Positions 34,585 through 43,458 of a stretch of DNA of 64,000 nucleotides are shown piece after piece. Both the position numbers and the translations under genes were made by a program. The notes under the pieces are model-generated. The model was not told the origin of the DNA, made no database searches, and saw only the letters and a program-made list of their open reading frames with translations. Source of the stretch: an uncultured Collinsella sp. (GTDB lineage Bacteria; Actinomycetota; Coriobacteriia; Coriobacteriales; Coriobacteriaceae). The stretch is taken from positions 62,001 to 126,000 of the forward strand of contig CABUKS010000001.1 of NCBI GenBank assembly GCA_902492235.1, in the 5' to 3' direction. Numbering within the stretch: position 1 is the first letter of the stretch; each line of letters begins with the position of its first letter.

Positions 34585-36702
34585 ATGGCATCTGCTGTGG
34601 AGCGTGACGGTCGTGCCGTGGTGACCACATGCGGGGGATGCTATGCCGATTGCGCCTTTGCGGCTCATGTTGAGGATGGTCGCGTGGTGGCCGAGTTGCC
34701 GGTGCCGGGGCATCCGTGCGCGGCGCGTGCCCTCTGCGCCCGCGGTCGGCATCGCCTGGCAATGCCGTTTGACGAGCGTGACCGCATTGTGAACCCCATG
34801 CGACGCCGCCGGGATGGCTCGGGGTTTGATGCGATTACCTGGGACGAGGCGTTTGCTCAGATTGCCGAGCGTCTTTTGGGGATTGTTGACGAGTGCGGGC
34901 CCCGTGCGCTGGGCATGACGCTCGGCGTTCCTTCGTTCGACCGCTACTGGGCCTATCGCCTTATGCATGCGCTGGGTTCGCCCAACGTGTACGGTGCCGA
35001 TGGCGCCTGCGAGGTAAGCCGACTTACCGGTTGGGAACACAGCCTGGGTTATAGTCCCGCCTCCGACCTTGCGCATACCGACTGCATCATGTACCTGGGG
35101 CGTTCCATTGTCGATTCGTCGACGATGGGAGCCGTTGATGCGCTCAACGATGCGCGCCGGCGCGGGGCGAAGATCATCGTGGTTGATCCCCGGCGCAGCG
35201 GCTCGGCCGCGCTTGCCGATCGCTGGCTCCGCGTACGCCCGGGCTGCGACTTGGCGCTGCTGTTGGGTATTGCCCACGTGTTGATTGACGAGGGCCTGTA
35301 CGACCGCGAGTTTGTGGACCGCTATACCACGGGTTTTGACGAGCTGGCGCAGGCGGCCAGTGCTTGGACGCCCGAGTGGGCCGAGTCGATGTGCGACGTG
35401 CCGGCCGCAGAGATTGTCGCCACGGCGCGCGATCTCGCTGCCGCCGCGCCTGCCGCTGTGGTGGATGCGGGTTTTCATGGTGGCATCGGTATCGCGTATG
35501 CCAATAGCACCCAGACCGCGCGCGCTATCTGCTTGGTCGATGCGCTGCTGGGCTGCATCGGACACGCGGGCGGCGCGCTCAATCCACCTACACCGCTTGC
35601 GCTGGGCGACCTGGATCCTGCGCGTTTCGCGACGCCGCTGGTGCCTCGTGAGCCCAAGTTGGGGTCCGAGCGCTATCCACTGGTCGATCCGGTGCGCGGC
35701 CTGTGCACGTCCATCGGTCAGTCGATTCTTGCCGGCGATTTGCGTGGGCTCATCGTCTATGCCAGTAACCCCGGTGCGGGCTATGGCAATGCCGGGGCGT
35801 GGCTATCGATTCTGGAACAGCTTGACCTGCTCGTGACCGTTGATATTCGCTGGTCCGAGACGGCGCGCGTGTCCGATTTCGTGCTGCCCGACGTGACGTA
35901 TCTGGAGGCCGACCGCGGTGTGGGCACGGTCGTGGGCGCCAACGATGCGCGGGTGTTCTACCGCAATGCCGTGCTGCCTGTGCAGCATGACGACACGAGA
36001 CCGGGGCGGGAGATCTTTGCCGGGTTGGCTGCGGCCTGCGGCGTTGGCGAGTTCTTTGACTTTACGTCCGACGATTTGGCCGCCGCCCAGGTGGCGCCTT
36101 TTGGGATCGATCTGGACGAGCTCAAGGAGCGCGGCTGGGCCGATACGGGCACGGCGCTGCCGACGCGCACGGGTGAGCCGGTGATTCCGCTTGCCGGCGG
36201 CAAGATTGCGCTGGCTAGCGACATGTGGGAGCGAGCCGGCATGAGTCGTGTGCCCAACTGGATCGCTCCCATGGTGGAGCCCGGCCCGGGGATGTTTCGC
36301 CTCGTTAGCGGCAACCGTCCCTTTGAGTCGCATACCTCGCGAAGGCTTGCGGTCCAAGGTGCCGCCGAGGTGGGGTCGGATTTGGACGCCGTGCAGATGA
36401 ACGCCGATGTCGCCGCTCGCATGGGTATTGCCGACGGCGAGGTCGTCGAGCTTGTGAGCGACATGGGCCGCGACCGCGTGCGCGTGGAGACGACGCCGTA
36501 TCTGCATCCGGCGTGCATCTTCACCTCGGCCGCCCCCGGCGGGCGTTCGTTTGGCGCCGATGCCGGCGTTGCTCAAGCCTTGGGCGTGGGCCCACTCGAC
36601 CATACGCCGCTGCGCTGGGACCCGTTGACGGGTGCCGCGCTCACCCAGGAAAACGCCGTTCGCGTGGAAAAGATCGCGGCGCGCGAGGATAATAACGAGT
36701 AA
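34585..36702 (+). CDS. Molybdopterin-dependent oxidoreductase (second, non-Sec)
   Basis: This 705-residue MopB-superfamily enzyme begins with a [4Fe-4S] site in CGGCYADC plus a distal Cys (CARG near 53). The Mo-ligand position is probably Cys in GADGACEVSRLTGWEHS near residue 140; there is no in-frame UGA. Cofactor-binding stretches such as IIVVDPRRSGSA and the C-terminal VSGNRPFESHTSRRL domain are present. No Tat signal is seen, so it should be cytoplasmic. Related orphan oxidoreductases act on formate, thiosulfate or arsenate, but the substrate cannot be assigned. It starts the block containing selA and selB and lacks partner Fe-S subunits nearby. The start at 34585 follows GAAAGGGGTAATC. 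Confidence 0.82.
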   Translation: MASAVERDGRAVVTTCGGCYADCAFAAHVEDGRVVAELPVPGHPCAARALCARGRHRLAMPFDERDRIVNPMRRRRDGSGFDAITWDEAFAQIAERLLGIVDECGPRALGMTLGVPSFDRYWAYRLMHALGSPNVYGADGACEVSRLTGWEHSLGYSPASDLAHTDCIMYLGRSIVDSSTMGAVDALNDARRRGAKIIVVDPRRSGSAALADRWLRVRPGCDLALLLGIAHVLIDEGLYDREFVDRYTTGFDELAQAASAWTPEWAESMCDVPAAEIVATARDLAAAAPAAVVDAGFHGGIGIAYANSTQTARAICLVDALLGCIGHAGGALNPPTPLALGDLDPARFATPLVPREPKLGSERYPLVDPVRGLCTSIGQSILAGDLRGLIVYASNPGAGYGNAGAWLSILEQLDLLVTVDIRWSETARVSDFVLPDVTYLEADRGVGTVVGANDARVFYRNAVLPVQHDDTRPGREIFAGLAAACGVGEFFDFTSDDLAAAQVAPFGIDLDELKERGWADTGTALPTRTGEPVIPLAGGKIALASDMWERAGMSRVPNWIAPMVEPGPGMFRLVSGNRPFESHTSRRLAVQGAAEVGSDLDAVQMNADVAARMGIADGEVVELVSDMGRDRVRVETTPYLHPACIFTSAAPGGRSFGADAGVAQALGVGPLDHTPLRWDPLTGAALTQENAVRVEKIAAREDNNE

Positions 36703-36754
36703 TTGACTCAGCTGATGCATTCGACTGATCCACGTTTCTTTTGAAAGGCCGCAC

Positions 36755-38212
36755 ATGAGCGATAGCCAGAACATGTCCGATGAGGTACGCGCCCGCCTGC
36801 GCGCCATTCCCTCCGTCAACGAGCTGCTTGCCGAGTGGCCGGTAGTGAAGGCGGCGGGGGAGACCTGCGACGCGGTGGTGCATGCCGCCGTGACGGCCGA
36901 GCTCGACGAGGAGCGCGCAGCCATTCGCGCCGGTGCCGCCCCGCGCTCTAAGCGCGACCTAGCCTCGGCCATCGAGTGGCGTGCGCATCGCTCCGCGCTG
37001 CCGAGCCTGCGTCCCGCTGTCAACGCCACGGGTGTGGTTATCCATACCAACTTGGGTCGCGCTCCGCTCGCGGAATCGGCCGCCAAGGCCGTGGCCGAGG
37101 TCGCGCGCGGCTACAGCACGCTCGAGTACAGCGTGGACACCTGCTCGCGTGGGTCGCGCAAGGAACATGCCGCGCAGCTGATCCGCTCGCTTACCGGTGC
37201 CGAGGACGCGCTTGTGGTCAACAACAACGCCGCCGCGGTGCTGCTGGTGCTGGCGACTCACGCTGCGGGCAAAGAGGTTATCGTCAGCCGCGGCGAGCTT
37301 GTCGAGATTGGCGGCAGCTTCCGCATCCCCGATGTCATGGCGGCTTCGGGCGCCAAACTCGTCGAGGTCGGCGCCACCAATCGCACGCACCTGACAGATT
37401 ATGAGCAAGCCATCACGCCCGATACGGCGATGATCCTTAAGGTCCATCCTTCCAACTATCGCATCGAGGGTTTTCACGAGGAGGTGGGTTCTCGGGAGCT
37501 TGCGGCGCTTGCTCACAAGCACGGCCTGCTGTTCTACGAGGACCAGGGCTCGGGCGCGCTGTTGCCCGACGACATCTTGGTGCGTGGCGGCGAAGAAACC
37601 ACGCCGGCTTCGGTTTCGGCAGGGCTCGATCTGGTGTCGTGCTCGGGCGATAAACTGCTCGGTGCCGCACAGGCGGGCATTATCATGGGCCGTCGCGATC
37701 TGGTCCAGGCCTGCGGGTCGCATCCGCTTATGCGTGCCCTGCGCCCGGGCAAGCTCGCGCTGGCGGCGCTCGAGGCTACACTGCGCATTTATATGGATGG
37801 GGCGGATGTGGCCCATCGCGAGCTACCGGTGCTCAACATGCTCACGCTGCCGCAGGCTCATCTGGAGCGCCGCGCACGCAAGTTGCGCGATCGTATGGTC
37901 GCCGGGCTCGATAAGGCCGGTTGCCCGTGCGCCGTGCAGGTGGAAATCGTCGAGGAATCGTCGACGCCCGGTGGCGGTTCGCTGCCTACCGTCGAGTTGC
38001 CCACGATGTGCGTGGCCGTCTGCCCGGTCGACGGGCGCCTGTCCGTCGACGCGCTCAAGCGCTCGCTCGTCCAAGACTTCGATACGCCGGTCGTCACGCG
38101 CGCCTCGCACGACCGCATTCTGTTTGATGTGCGTACACTCGTGGGCGACCGCGATATCGAGACGGCGGCGTCGACGCTTGCCGCATGCGTTGAGAAGGCG
38201 ATTGCTCGATGA
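36755..38212 (+). CDS. selA: L-seryl-tRNA(Sec) selenium transferase SelA
   Basis: This 485-residue PLP enzyme converts Ser-tRNA(Sec) to Sec-tRNA(Sec) with selenophosphate. Marks are the N-terminal tRNA-binding helices (to about 85), NATGVVIHTNLGRAPL near 90-105, and the PLP lysine Lys300 in CSGDKLLGAAQAG. The length is close to the usual 460-480. It follows the oxidoreductase by 52 bases with GAAAGGCCGCAC upstream, and its stop overlaps the selB start (ATGA). Confidence 0.96.
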   Translation: MSDSQNMSDEVRARLRAIPSVNELLAEWPVVKAAGETCDAVVHAAVTAELDEERAAIRAGAAPRSKRDLASAIEWRAHRSALPSLRPAVNATGVVIHTNLGRAPLAESAAKAVAEVARGYSTLEYSVDTCSRGSRKEHAAQLIRSLTGAEDALVVNNNAAAVLLVLATHAAGKEVIVSRGELVEIGGSFRIPDVMAASGAKLVEVGATNRTHLTDYEQAITPDTAMILKVHPSNYRIEGFHEEVGSRELAALAHKHGLLFYEDQGSGALLPDDILVRGGEETTPASVSAGLDLVSCSGDKLLGAAQAGIIMGRRDLVQACGSHPLMRALRPGKLALAALEATLRIYMDGADVAHRELPVLNMLTLPQAHLERRARKLRDRMVAGLDKAGCPCAVQVEIVEESSTPGGGSLPTVELPTMCVAVCPVDGRLSVDALKRSLVQDFDTPVVTRASHDRILFDVRTLVGDRDIETAASTLAACVEKAIAR

Positions 38213-40176
38213 GTGAGGTTCAGGCGCTGGTGGAGTGTCCCGTTATCGTCGGCACGGCGGGCCACGTTGACCACGGTAAGTCGGCGCTCATCGAGGCACT
38301 GACCGGCAAGAATCCCGATCGCCTTGCGGTCGAGCGTCGCCGCGGCATGACGGTGGAGTTGGGCTTTGGCGAGCTGGCGTTGCCGAGTGGCAAGATCGTC
38401 GGCCTGGTCGACGTGCCGGGCCACGCGCATTACTTGCGCGCCATGGTGCAGGGCGCCACGGGTATCGACGTGGCCGTGCCGGTGGTTTCGGCCGTCGAGG
38501 GCGTGATGCCGCAGACCCGCGAGCACGTGCATGTGCTGGAGCTGCTGGGCGTTACGCATATGGTGGTCGCGCTGACGATGTGCGACCTGGCCGATAGCGA
38601 AATGATTGAGCTGGCCGAGCTCGACGTGGACGATTTTCTTTCGGATACCGTGTTTGCGGGCGCGCCGATGGTGCCGGTGTCGTCCAAGACCGGCGCGGGG
38701 ATTGATGACCTGCTGGCTGCGCTCGACGAGCAGGTTGCCGCTTGCTGGGATGCCTGCCGTGCCCGTGCCGAGCTCACCGATGCCGCACCGCGTCTGCCCA
38801 TCGACCGCTGCTTTACGATCAAGGGCGCCGGTACCGTGGTGACGGGAACGTTGCACGATGCGCCCGTCGCGGTGGGGGATGAGCTCGTCGCGCTGCCGTC
38901 GCGTACGGTCTGTCGTGTGCGCGGGATTCAGGTGCATGGCGATACGCCGCGGGCGTTGCCCGGTCAGCGTGTGGCGCTCAACTTGGTGGGCGATGCCGTC
39001 GCCACGCTCGATCGCGGTGAGATGCTCGGCGTGGCGGGCCGCTTTGGCCAGACGATGCGCTTTATGATGGCGTTTACGTATTTGGGCCGCGAGGGCGCCA
39101 AACCGCGCGTGCTCGAGTCGGGTGCGCGTGTGCACGTGATGGCGGGTACAGCCGAGGTTGTCGGTCGCATCATGTTCATGGAGGACGAGGCCCCCATGGC
39201 GGTGGGCGAGACCCGTATTGTTCAGGTGCGCTTGGAGGAGCCGCTGCCGCTACGTGCCGGAGACCATGCTGTGGTGCTGTCCTATTCGCCCGTGATGCTT
39301 ATTGGTGGCGGGCGTGTGCTGCTTTCGCGCTGCCGTCGCTCGCGCGAGCTTGCCGAAGGAGAGCGTGCGCTGTATGCGGCGCTCGAGGCCGGAGATATTG
39401 AGGGCGCTGTGGATGCGTGGCTGGCGCTGCAAGCGCTGCCGGTTGCGGCTGCCGATGTTACCGCGGCGCTCGATCTTGTTGCCGGTGAGGCTGAGGCGGC
39501 GTTGCGCGAGTTGGTGGCGAAGGGCGCTGCTCGCGTGCTTGCTGGCTCGGATGGCTCGCTGTATGCAGATGCTTCCGTGCTCGACGCCGCGATGGATGCA
39601 CTGGCGGCGACCCTGTCAGCCATGCATGCGGCGGCTCCCAAGGAGACGGGCTTTACGCCCGGCGCCATTGCCCATGCTGCGTGGCCTGCCGCTGATGAAG
39701 CCGTTGCCGCGGCTCTGATTGCCGAGGGCTGCTCGCGTGGCGTGTGCGCCGCCGAGGGCGCCGAGGTATTCGATCCGCATTCGGCCGCTGCGGCGGCACG
39801 CGTGGTGCGAGAGGCTTGCGAGCGGATCGTCGCGCTGCTTGACGAGGCCGGCCTAGATGCACCGGCGCTTCCCGAGGTGGGCGAACAACTGCAGCTCGGT
39901 CGCGACACCATGACGCGTGCCCTGCGCGAGCTTTCCCTCAACCGCGCAATCGTTAAGGTCGAACGCGACGTCGCCCTGTCCGCTGCCGCCGAGGCCCATG
40001 CGCGTGAGCTTGTTGCCGCTGCCATTGAGGCTGCCGGCGGCGCTGCCACCACGAGCGTGCTGCGCGAAGCCCTGGGCGTGTCGCGCAAACGCGCCATCAG
40101 CATCTTGGAGCACCTGGATGCCGTACGCTTCACAGTCCTCGACAAGGATGCCGGCGGCCTGAGGTCCCTGCGCTAG
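38209..40176 (+). CDS. selB: Selenocysteine-specific elongation factor SelB
   Basis: This 655-residue factor delivers Sec-tRNA to UGA codons marked by a SECIS. The GTPase domain has G1 GTAGHVDHGKS near residue 15 and G3 DVPGH near 65. The G4 box, normally T-K-x-D, reads T-M-C-D (ACG ATG TGC GAC at about 38574), an unusual loss of the lysine. Beta-barrel domains follow, and the C-terminal third has the winged-helix repeats that bind SECIS RNA (PEVGEQLQLGRDTMTRALREL-like). It is translationally coupled to selA. Confidence 0.94.
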   Translation: MSEVQALVECPVIVGTAGHVDHGKSALIEALTGKNPDRLAVERRRGMTVELGFGELALPSGKIVGLVDVPGHAHYLRAMVQGATGIDVAVPVVSAVEGVMPQTREHVHVLELLGVTHMVVALTMCDLADSEMIELAELDVDDFLSDTVFAGAPMVPVSSKTGAGIDDLLAALDEQVAACWDACRARAELTDAAPRLPIDRCFTIKGAGTVVTGTLHDAPVAVGDELVALPSRTVCRVRGIQVHGDTPRALPGQRVALNLVGDAVATLDRGEMLGVAGRFGQTMRFMMAFTYLGREGAKPRVLESGARVHVMAGTAEVVGRIMFMEDEAPMAVGETRIVQVRLEEPLPLRAGDHAVVLSYSPVMLIGGGRVLLSRCRRSRELAEGERALYAALEAGDIEGAVDAWLALQALPVAAADVTAALDLVAGEAEAALRELVAKGAARVLAGSDGSLYADASVLDAAMDALAATLSAMHAAAPKETGFTPGAIAHAAWPAADEAVAAALIAEGCSRGVCAAEGAEVFDPHSAAAAARVVREACERIVALLDEAGLDAPALPEVGEQLQLGRDTMTRALRELSLNRAIVKVERDVALSAAAEAHARELVAAAIEAAGGAATTSVLREALGVSRKRAISILEHLDAVRFTVLDKDAGGLRSLR

Positions 40177-40201
40177 GCCGGTCACTCGCTCCCGCCTCCT
40201 C

Positions 40202-40268
40202 AGTTGCGGTGAAATAATTCCTGTTTTTGGGGTCTTGCAGCCTAAGCAAGAACTATTCCACCGCAACT
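40202..40268. repeat. Palindromic repeat family R1, copy 3 (divergent)
   Basis: The ends AGTTGCGGTGAAATA and the matching TATTCCACCGCAACT are kept, but the GCACT-side core is changed to ATTCCTGTTTTTG. Paired changes such as AATTCCTG against GAACTATT keep only part of the stem. It lies between selB and tRNA-Sec. Confidence 0.85.
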
Positions 40269-40326
40269 TCTTGCTCGTCTTTTTTGGGATGGAGCCGTTT
40301 CGGTTTGGTAAAATACCGCCGCACTT

Positions 40327-40423
40327 GGGAACGGATGGGCTCCGGTGGGCTCCGCGGTCCTCAAAACCGTTGCGAGGCGTGCAAAACGTCTTGGATGTGT
40401 TCGATTCACATACGTTCCCGCCA
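40327..40423 (+). tRNA. selC: tRNA-Sec (anticodon TCA)
   Basis: The 97-nt molecule has the long acceptor stem GGGAACG/CGTTCCC, a long variable arm (GCGAGGCG..CGTCTTGG region), anticodon stem GCGGT/ACCGT with loop CCTCAAA (TCA anticodon), T arm ATGTG-TTCGATT-CACAT and an encoded GCCA end. Its length, long variable arm and UGA-decoding anticodon identify it as the selenocysteine tRNA. It lies 151 bases after selB. Confidence 0.93.
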
Positions 40424-40578
40424 TACGCTACCAGCGCTTTTGTGCTCGCGGTCTTGCTGCGTGCCGCAAAGGCGCTGTTTTATTTTTGCATGGGTTTGCC
40501 GTGTCGCCTTCCTTTTCGCCTACGGTAATTGGTCCCGTGCGTTGGGCTTTGAACGTGCCGATGGAGGTGTTTTGCCGT

Positions 40579-41211
40579 ATGACTACCGTAAGACGGGTCG
40601 ATCTTTCTTGCGTCGTCCAAGCGGGCGGGCTGTCCTCACGCATGGGCCGCGATAAGGCGCGCATGACGTTTTGCGGCGAACCGCTCATCGAGCGCGTGCT
40701 GGGTCGGCTGGCGCCAGTTGCCGGCGAGTTGGTCGTGACGACTTCGCGCCCCAGCGAGCTTGCCTATCTTGAGGAGCGCACGTTTGGCGGTATGGTGCCG
40801 CGAATAGTGTCGGACCTTGAGGGGCCGGCGGGTGCCATGCGCGGCATCGCGAGCTCGTTGGCCGCGGCGCGATTGCCGTTCGTGGCGATCGTCGCCTGCG
40901 ATATGCCGTTTGTCTCGCCGGAACTCATCGGCGCGCTTGCCGATCGTGTTGAGGCCGAGGCGCTCGACGTGTGCGTGCCGTGCGAGGAGCGGGGGATTGA
41001 GCCGCTTTGCGCCGTCTGGCGCCGTGACGCGTGTGCGTCGGCCGCCCATGAGCTGCTCGCCTGCGACCGCCAGCGCATTCGCTGCCTGATCAATCGCGTT
41101 CAGGCTGGTTATATGGATGAACCGCAGATCGTTAAGGCCGCGGGCTCGACGCTCTGCTTCGAAAACGTCAATACGCCCGAGGAGTTTGCGGCGGCCGAGT
41201 TACTCGCCTAG
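40579..41211 (+). CDS. mobA: Molybdenum cofactor guanylyltransferase MobA
   Basis: This 210-residue nucleotidyltransferase attaches GMP to molybdopterin to make the bis-MGD cofactor needed by FdhF and the 34585 oxidoreductase. The motif VVQAGGLSSRMGRDKARM near residue 10-28 binds GTP, and ACDMPFVSPE near 100 holds the metal-binding Asp. The start at 40579 is fixed by GGAGGTG nine bases upstream. A much longer frame from 40345 was rejected because it runs through the tRNA-Sec gene. Confidence 0.9.
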   Translation: MTTVRRVDLSCVVQAGGLSSRMGRDKARMTFCGEPLIERVLGRLAPVAGELVVTTSRPSELAYLEERTFGGMVPRIVSDLEGPAGAMRGIASSLAAARLPFVAIVACDMPFVSPELIGALADRVEAEALDVCVPCEERGIEPLCAVWRRDACASAAHELLACDRQRIRCLINRVQAGYMDEPQIVKAAGSTLCFENVNTPEEFAAAELLA

Positions 41212-41226
41212 ACGATTGGAGTTGCC

Positions 41227-41622
41227 ATGTCTCACGATATTTGTCCCGACACGGGAGAGCCTTGCACTTGCGATGGTTCCGAGCCCTGTACCTGCGGCTG
41301 CGGTGGCTGTGGACATACTGCGGAAGAGGAGGCGGCCGCCGCGGCGTATCGCGAGGCACATCGCGAAGGCCCGTCCGGTGATGCCCTCGACCACGAGCGC
41401 AAGATTATCGTTTCGTTCGACAGCACCTTCGATGTGATGGAGTGCGAGCAGCTTTGCCTGGATGCCGGCGTGCCCGGGCGCATTATGCCTTTGCCCGGCT
41501 CCATTACCGCAGGTTGCGGCCTGTGCTGGGCCATGCCGTTCTCGGGCGATGCGCTCGCCGCCTTCCGCGCCGCCACCGAGGGCCGCATAGCCCCTGCCGA
41601 CTACCATCATCTCATCCTCTAA
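41227..41622 (+). CDS. DUF3343 protein with Cys-rich N-terminal extension
   Basis: This 131-residue protein has a DUF3343 domain in its C-terminal 75 residues (MECEQLCLDAGVPGRIMPLPGSITAGCGLCW). The first 30 residues are unusually rich in cysteine: C-x6-C-x-C-x6-C-x-C-x-C-x2-C. The extension looks like a metal- or selenium-binding segment, absent from the shorter paralogue at 13290. It starts 15 bases after mobA, so the two are likely co-transcribed, linking it to molybdenum enzymes. Function is inferred only from association. Confidence 0.78.
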   Translation: MSHDICPDTGEPCTCDGSEPCTCGCGGCGHTAEEEAAAAAYREAHREGPSGDALDHERKIIVSFDSTFDVMECEQLCLDAGVPGRIMPLPGSITAGCGLCWAMPFSGDALAAFRAATEGRIAPADYHHLIL

Positions 41623-41873
41623 CCACCAACACCACCACAAAGGTGCCTAATGTGGTGGTTTGGAACATGTGGACGAAACAGCTTCGAAACACGCGATTTG
41701 CGCGTTGGGCACTCAAAAACGCCTCTACCTGCATCGTAATCAAAACGAAACATCTGCTCGTCGGCTTATGCGAAACTTTGCTGCAACAGTGCGATATTAT
41801 CCATACTCGATAAAGCTCGCGGCGCATAGGGCGCCTCGAACGACACTTTTCTTTTCCATCAATTGGAGGAAGC

Positions 41874-43229
41874 ATGAGCTACACGCAGAAAGTTCTCGAC
41901 GAGCTCAAGGCCCGCTATCCCGAGCAGCCTGAGTTCATCCAGGCCGCGACCGAGATTCTCGGCACCATCCAGCCGGCGCTCGACGCCCATCCCGAGTACG
42001 AGGAGGCCGCCCTGCTTGAGCGCCTCGTCGAGCCCGAGCGCATCGTTATGTTCCGTGTCCCCTGGGTCGACGACCAGGGCAAGGTTCAGGTCAACCGCGG
42101 CTACCGCGTCGAGTTCAACTCTGCCATTGGACCCTACAAGGGCGGCCTGCGCTTTAACCCGACGGTCACCCTGGGCATGCTCAAGTTCCTGGGCCTGGAG
42201 CAGATCCTCAAGAACAGCCTGACCACCCTTCCCATGGGCGGCGGCAAGGGCGGCTCCGACTTTGACCCCAAGGGCAAGTCCAACAACGAGATCATGCACT
42301 TCTGCCAGTCCTTCATGACCGAGCTCTATCGCCACATCGGCCCCAACACCGACGTTCCCGCCGGCGACCTGGGCGTTGGCGGCCGCGAGGTTGCCTACCT
42401 GTTCGGTCAGTACAAGCGCCTGACTAACGAGTGGAGCGGCGTCCTCACCGGCAAGGGCCTCTCCTTTGGCGGCTCGCTCGCCCGTACCGAGGCTACCGGC
42501 TACGGCCTGGCCTACTTTGTTGACGAGTACCTCAAGAGCCGCGGCGACTCCTTTGAGGGCAAGAACGTCGTCGTTCATGGCTCCGGCAACGTCGCCATCT
42601 ACGCCGTCCAGAAGGTCTCCCAGCTCGGCGGCAAGGTGCTCGCCTGCTCCGATACCCACGGCTGGGTCGAGGATCCCGACGGCATCGACTACACCGTGCT
42701 CGAGCACGTCTACAATAAGAAGCGCTCCGGCCACGACAAGGGCGTCACGCTCGCCATGTACGTTGACGAGAAGCCCAACGCCGTGTGGCACGAGGGCGAC
42801 GGCCGTGGCGTTTGGCAGCTGCCCTGCGACATCGCGCTGCCCTGCGCTCGCGAGAACACGCTGCTGCTCGAGGACGCCCAGGCGCTCGTCGCCAACGGCT
42901 GCAAGGTGGTCGGCGAGGGCGCGAACATGCCCACGACCATCGAGGCCACGACCTACTTCCAGGAGAACGGCGTTGCCTTTATGCCCGGTAAGGCTGCCAA
43001 CGCCGGCGGCGTGCTCGTGTCCGGCCTGGAGATGAGCCAGAACGCCGAGCACCTGTCCTGGACCTTCGAGGAGGTCGACGGCAAGCTCGAGCAGCTCATG
43101 CGCGGCATGTTCCACAACGTGGACGACACCGCCAAGGAGTACGGCCAGGAGGGCAACTTTGTCATGGGCGCCAACATCGCCGGCTTCCTGAAGGTCGCCG
43201 ACGCCATGCTCGCCCAGGGCGTCTGCTAA
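41874..43229 (+). CDS. gdhA: NADP-type glutamate dehydrogenase
   Basis: This 451-residue enzyme interconverts glutamate and 2-oxoglutarate plus ammonia. The catalytic region GPYKGGLRFNPTV near 88, PMGGGKGGSDFDPKGKS with the active Lys near 125 and GPNTDVPAGDLGVGGRE near 165 are intact. The Rossmann motif VHGSGNVAIYAV near 240 binds the coenzyme. The length fits the hexameric NADP group. It is a single-gene unit with GGAGGAAGC before the ATG; the 251 bases upstream hold only a short ACCACCACA/TGTGGTGGT hairpin at 41631-41659. Confidence 0.95.
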   Translation: MSYTQKVLDELKARYPEQPEFIQAATEILGTIQPALDAHPEYEEAALLERLVEPERIVMFRVPWVDDQGKVQVNRGYRVEFNSAIGPYKGGLRFNPTVTLGMLKFLGLEQILKNSLTTLPMGGGKGGSDFDPKGKSNNEIMHFCQSFMTELYRHIGPNTDVPAGDLGVGGREVAYLFGQYKRLTNEWSGVLTGKGLSFGGSLARTEATGYGLAYFVDEYLKSRGDSFEGKNVVVHGSGNVAIYAVQKVSQLGGKVLACSDTHGWVEDPDGIDYTVLEHVYNKKRSGHDKGVTLAMYVDEKPNAVWHEGDGRGVWQLPCDIALPCARENTLLLEDAQALVANGCKVVGEGANMPTTIEATTYFQENGVAFMPGKAANAGGVLVSGLEMSQNAEHLSWTFEEVDGKLEQLMRGMFHNVDDTAKEYGQEGNFVMGANIAGFLKVADAMLAQGVC

Positions 43230-43256
43230 ATCTTCGCTCGACATAGCATGTGATGA

Positions 43257-43288
43257 GGCTCCCAGCTATCCGGCTGGGAGCCTTTTCT
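43257..43288 (+). terminator. Terminator of gdhA
   Basis: GGCTCCCAGC (43257-43266) pairs perfectly with GCTGGGAGCC (43273-43282), followed by TTTTCT. Confidence 0.94.
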
Positions 43289-43305
43289 ATCCCGGAGGAC
43301 TCCTC

Positions 43306-43378
43306 ATAACTTGCGGTGAAATACGGACTGTTTTGCGTTCCAGAACGGCTAATCAGTCCGTATATCACCGCAAGTTAT
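43306..43378. repeat. Palindromic repeat family R1, copy 4
   Basis: ATAACTTGCGGTGAAATACG (from 43306) pairs with the complement ending at 43378. Relative to other copies AGTTGCGG is changed to ACTTGCGG and the partner to CCGCAAGT, a compensated pair, while one arm has TATATCACC instead of TATTTCACC. Confidence 0.92.
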
Positions 43379-43458
43379 GTATGGGTGGGTGGATTTTGTC
43401 CTAAAACGGTGTGCGGCCCCTCGTTTGGTACACTTAAAAGTACTGGACAAGTGAAGAG

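Noticed and set aside
34585..36702. Second selenoprotein formate dehydrogenase
   Set aside because: No in-frame TGA exists and the Mo-ligand position appears to be Cys; substrate left open.
40345..40578. Upstream extension of mobA
   Set aside because: It would run through tRNA-Sec; a good ribosome site points to 40579.
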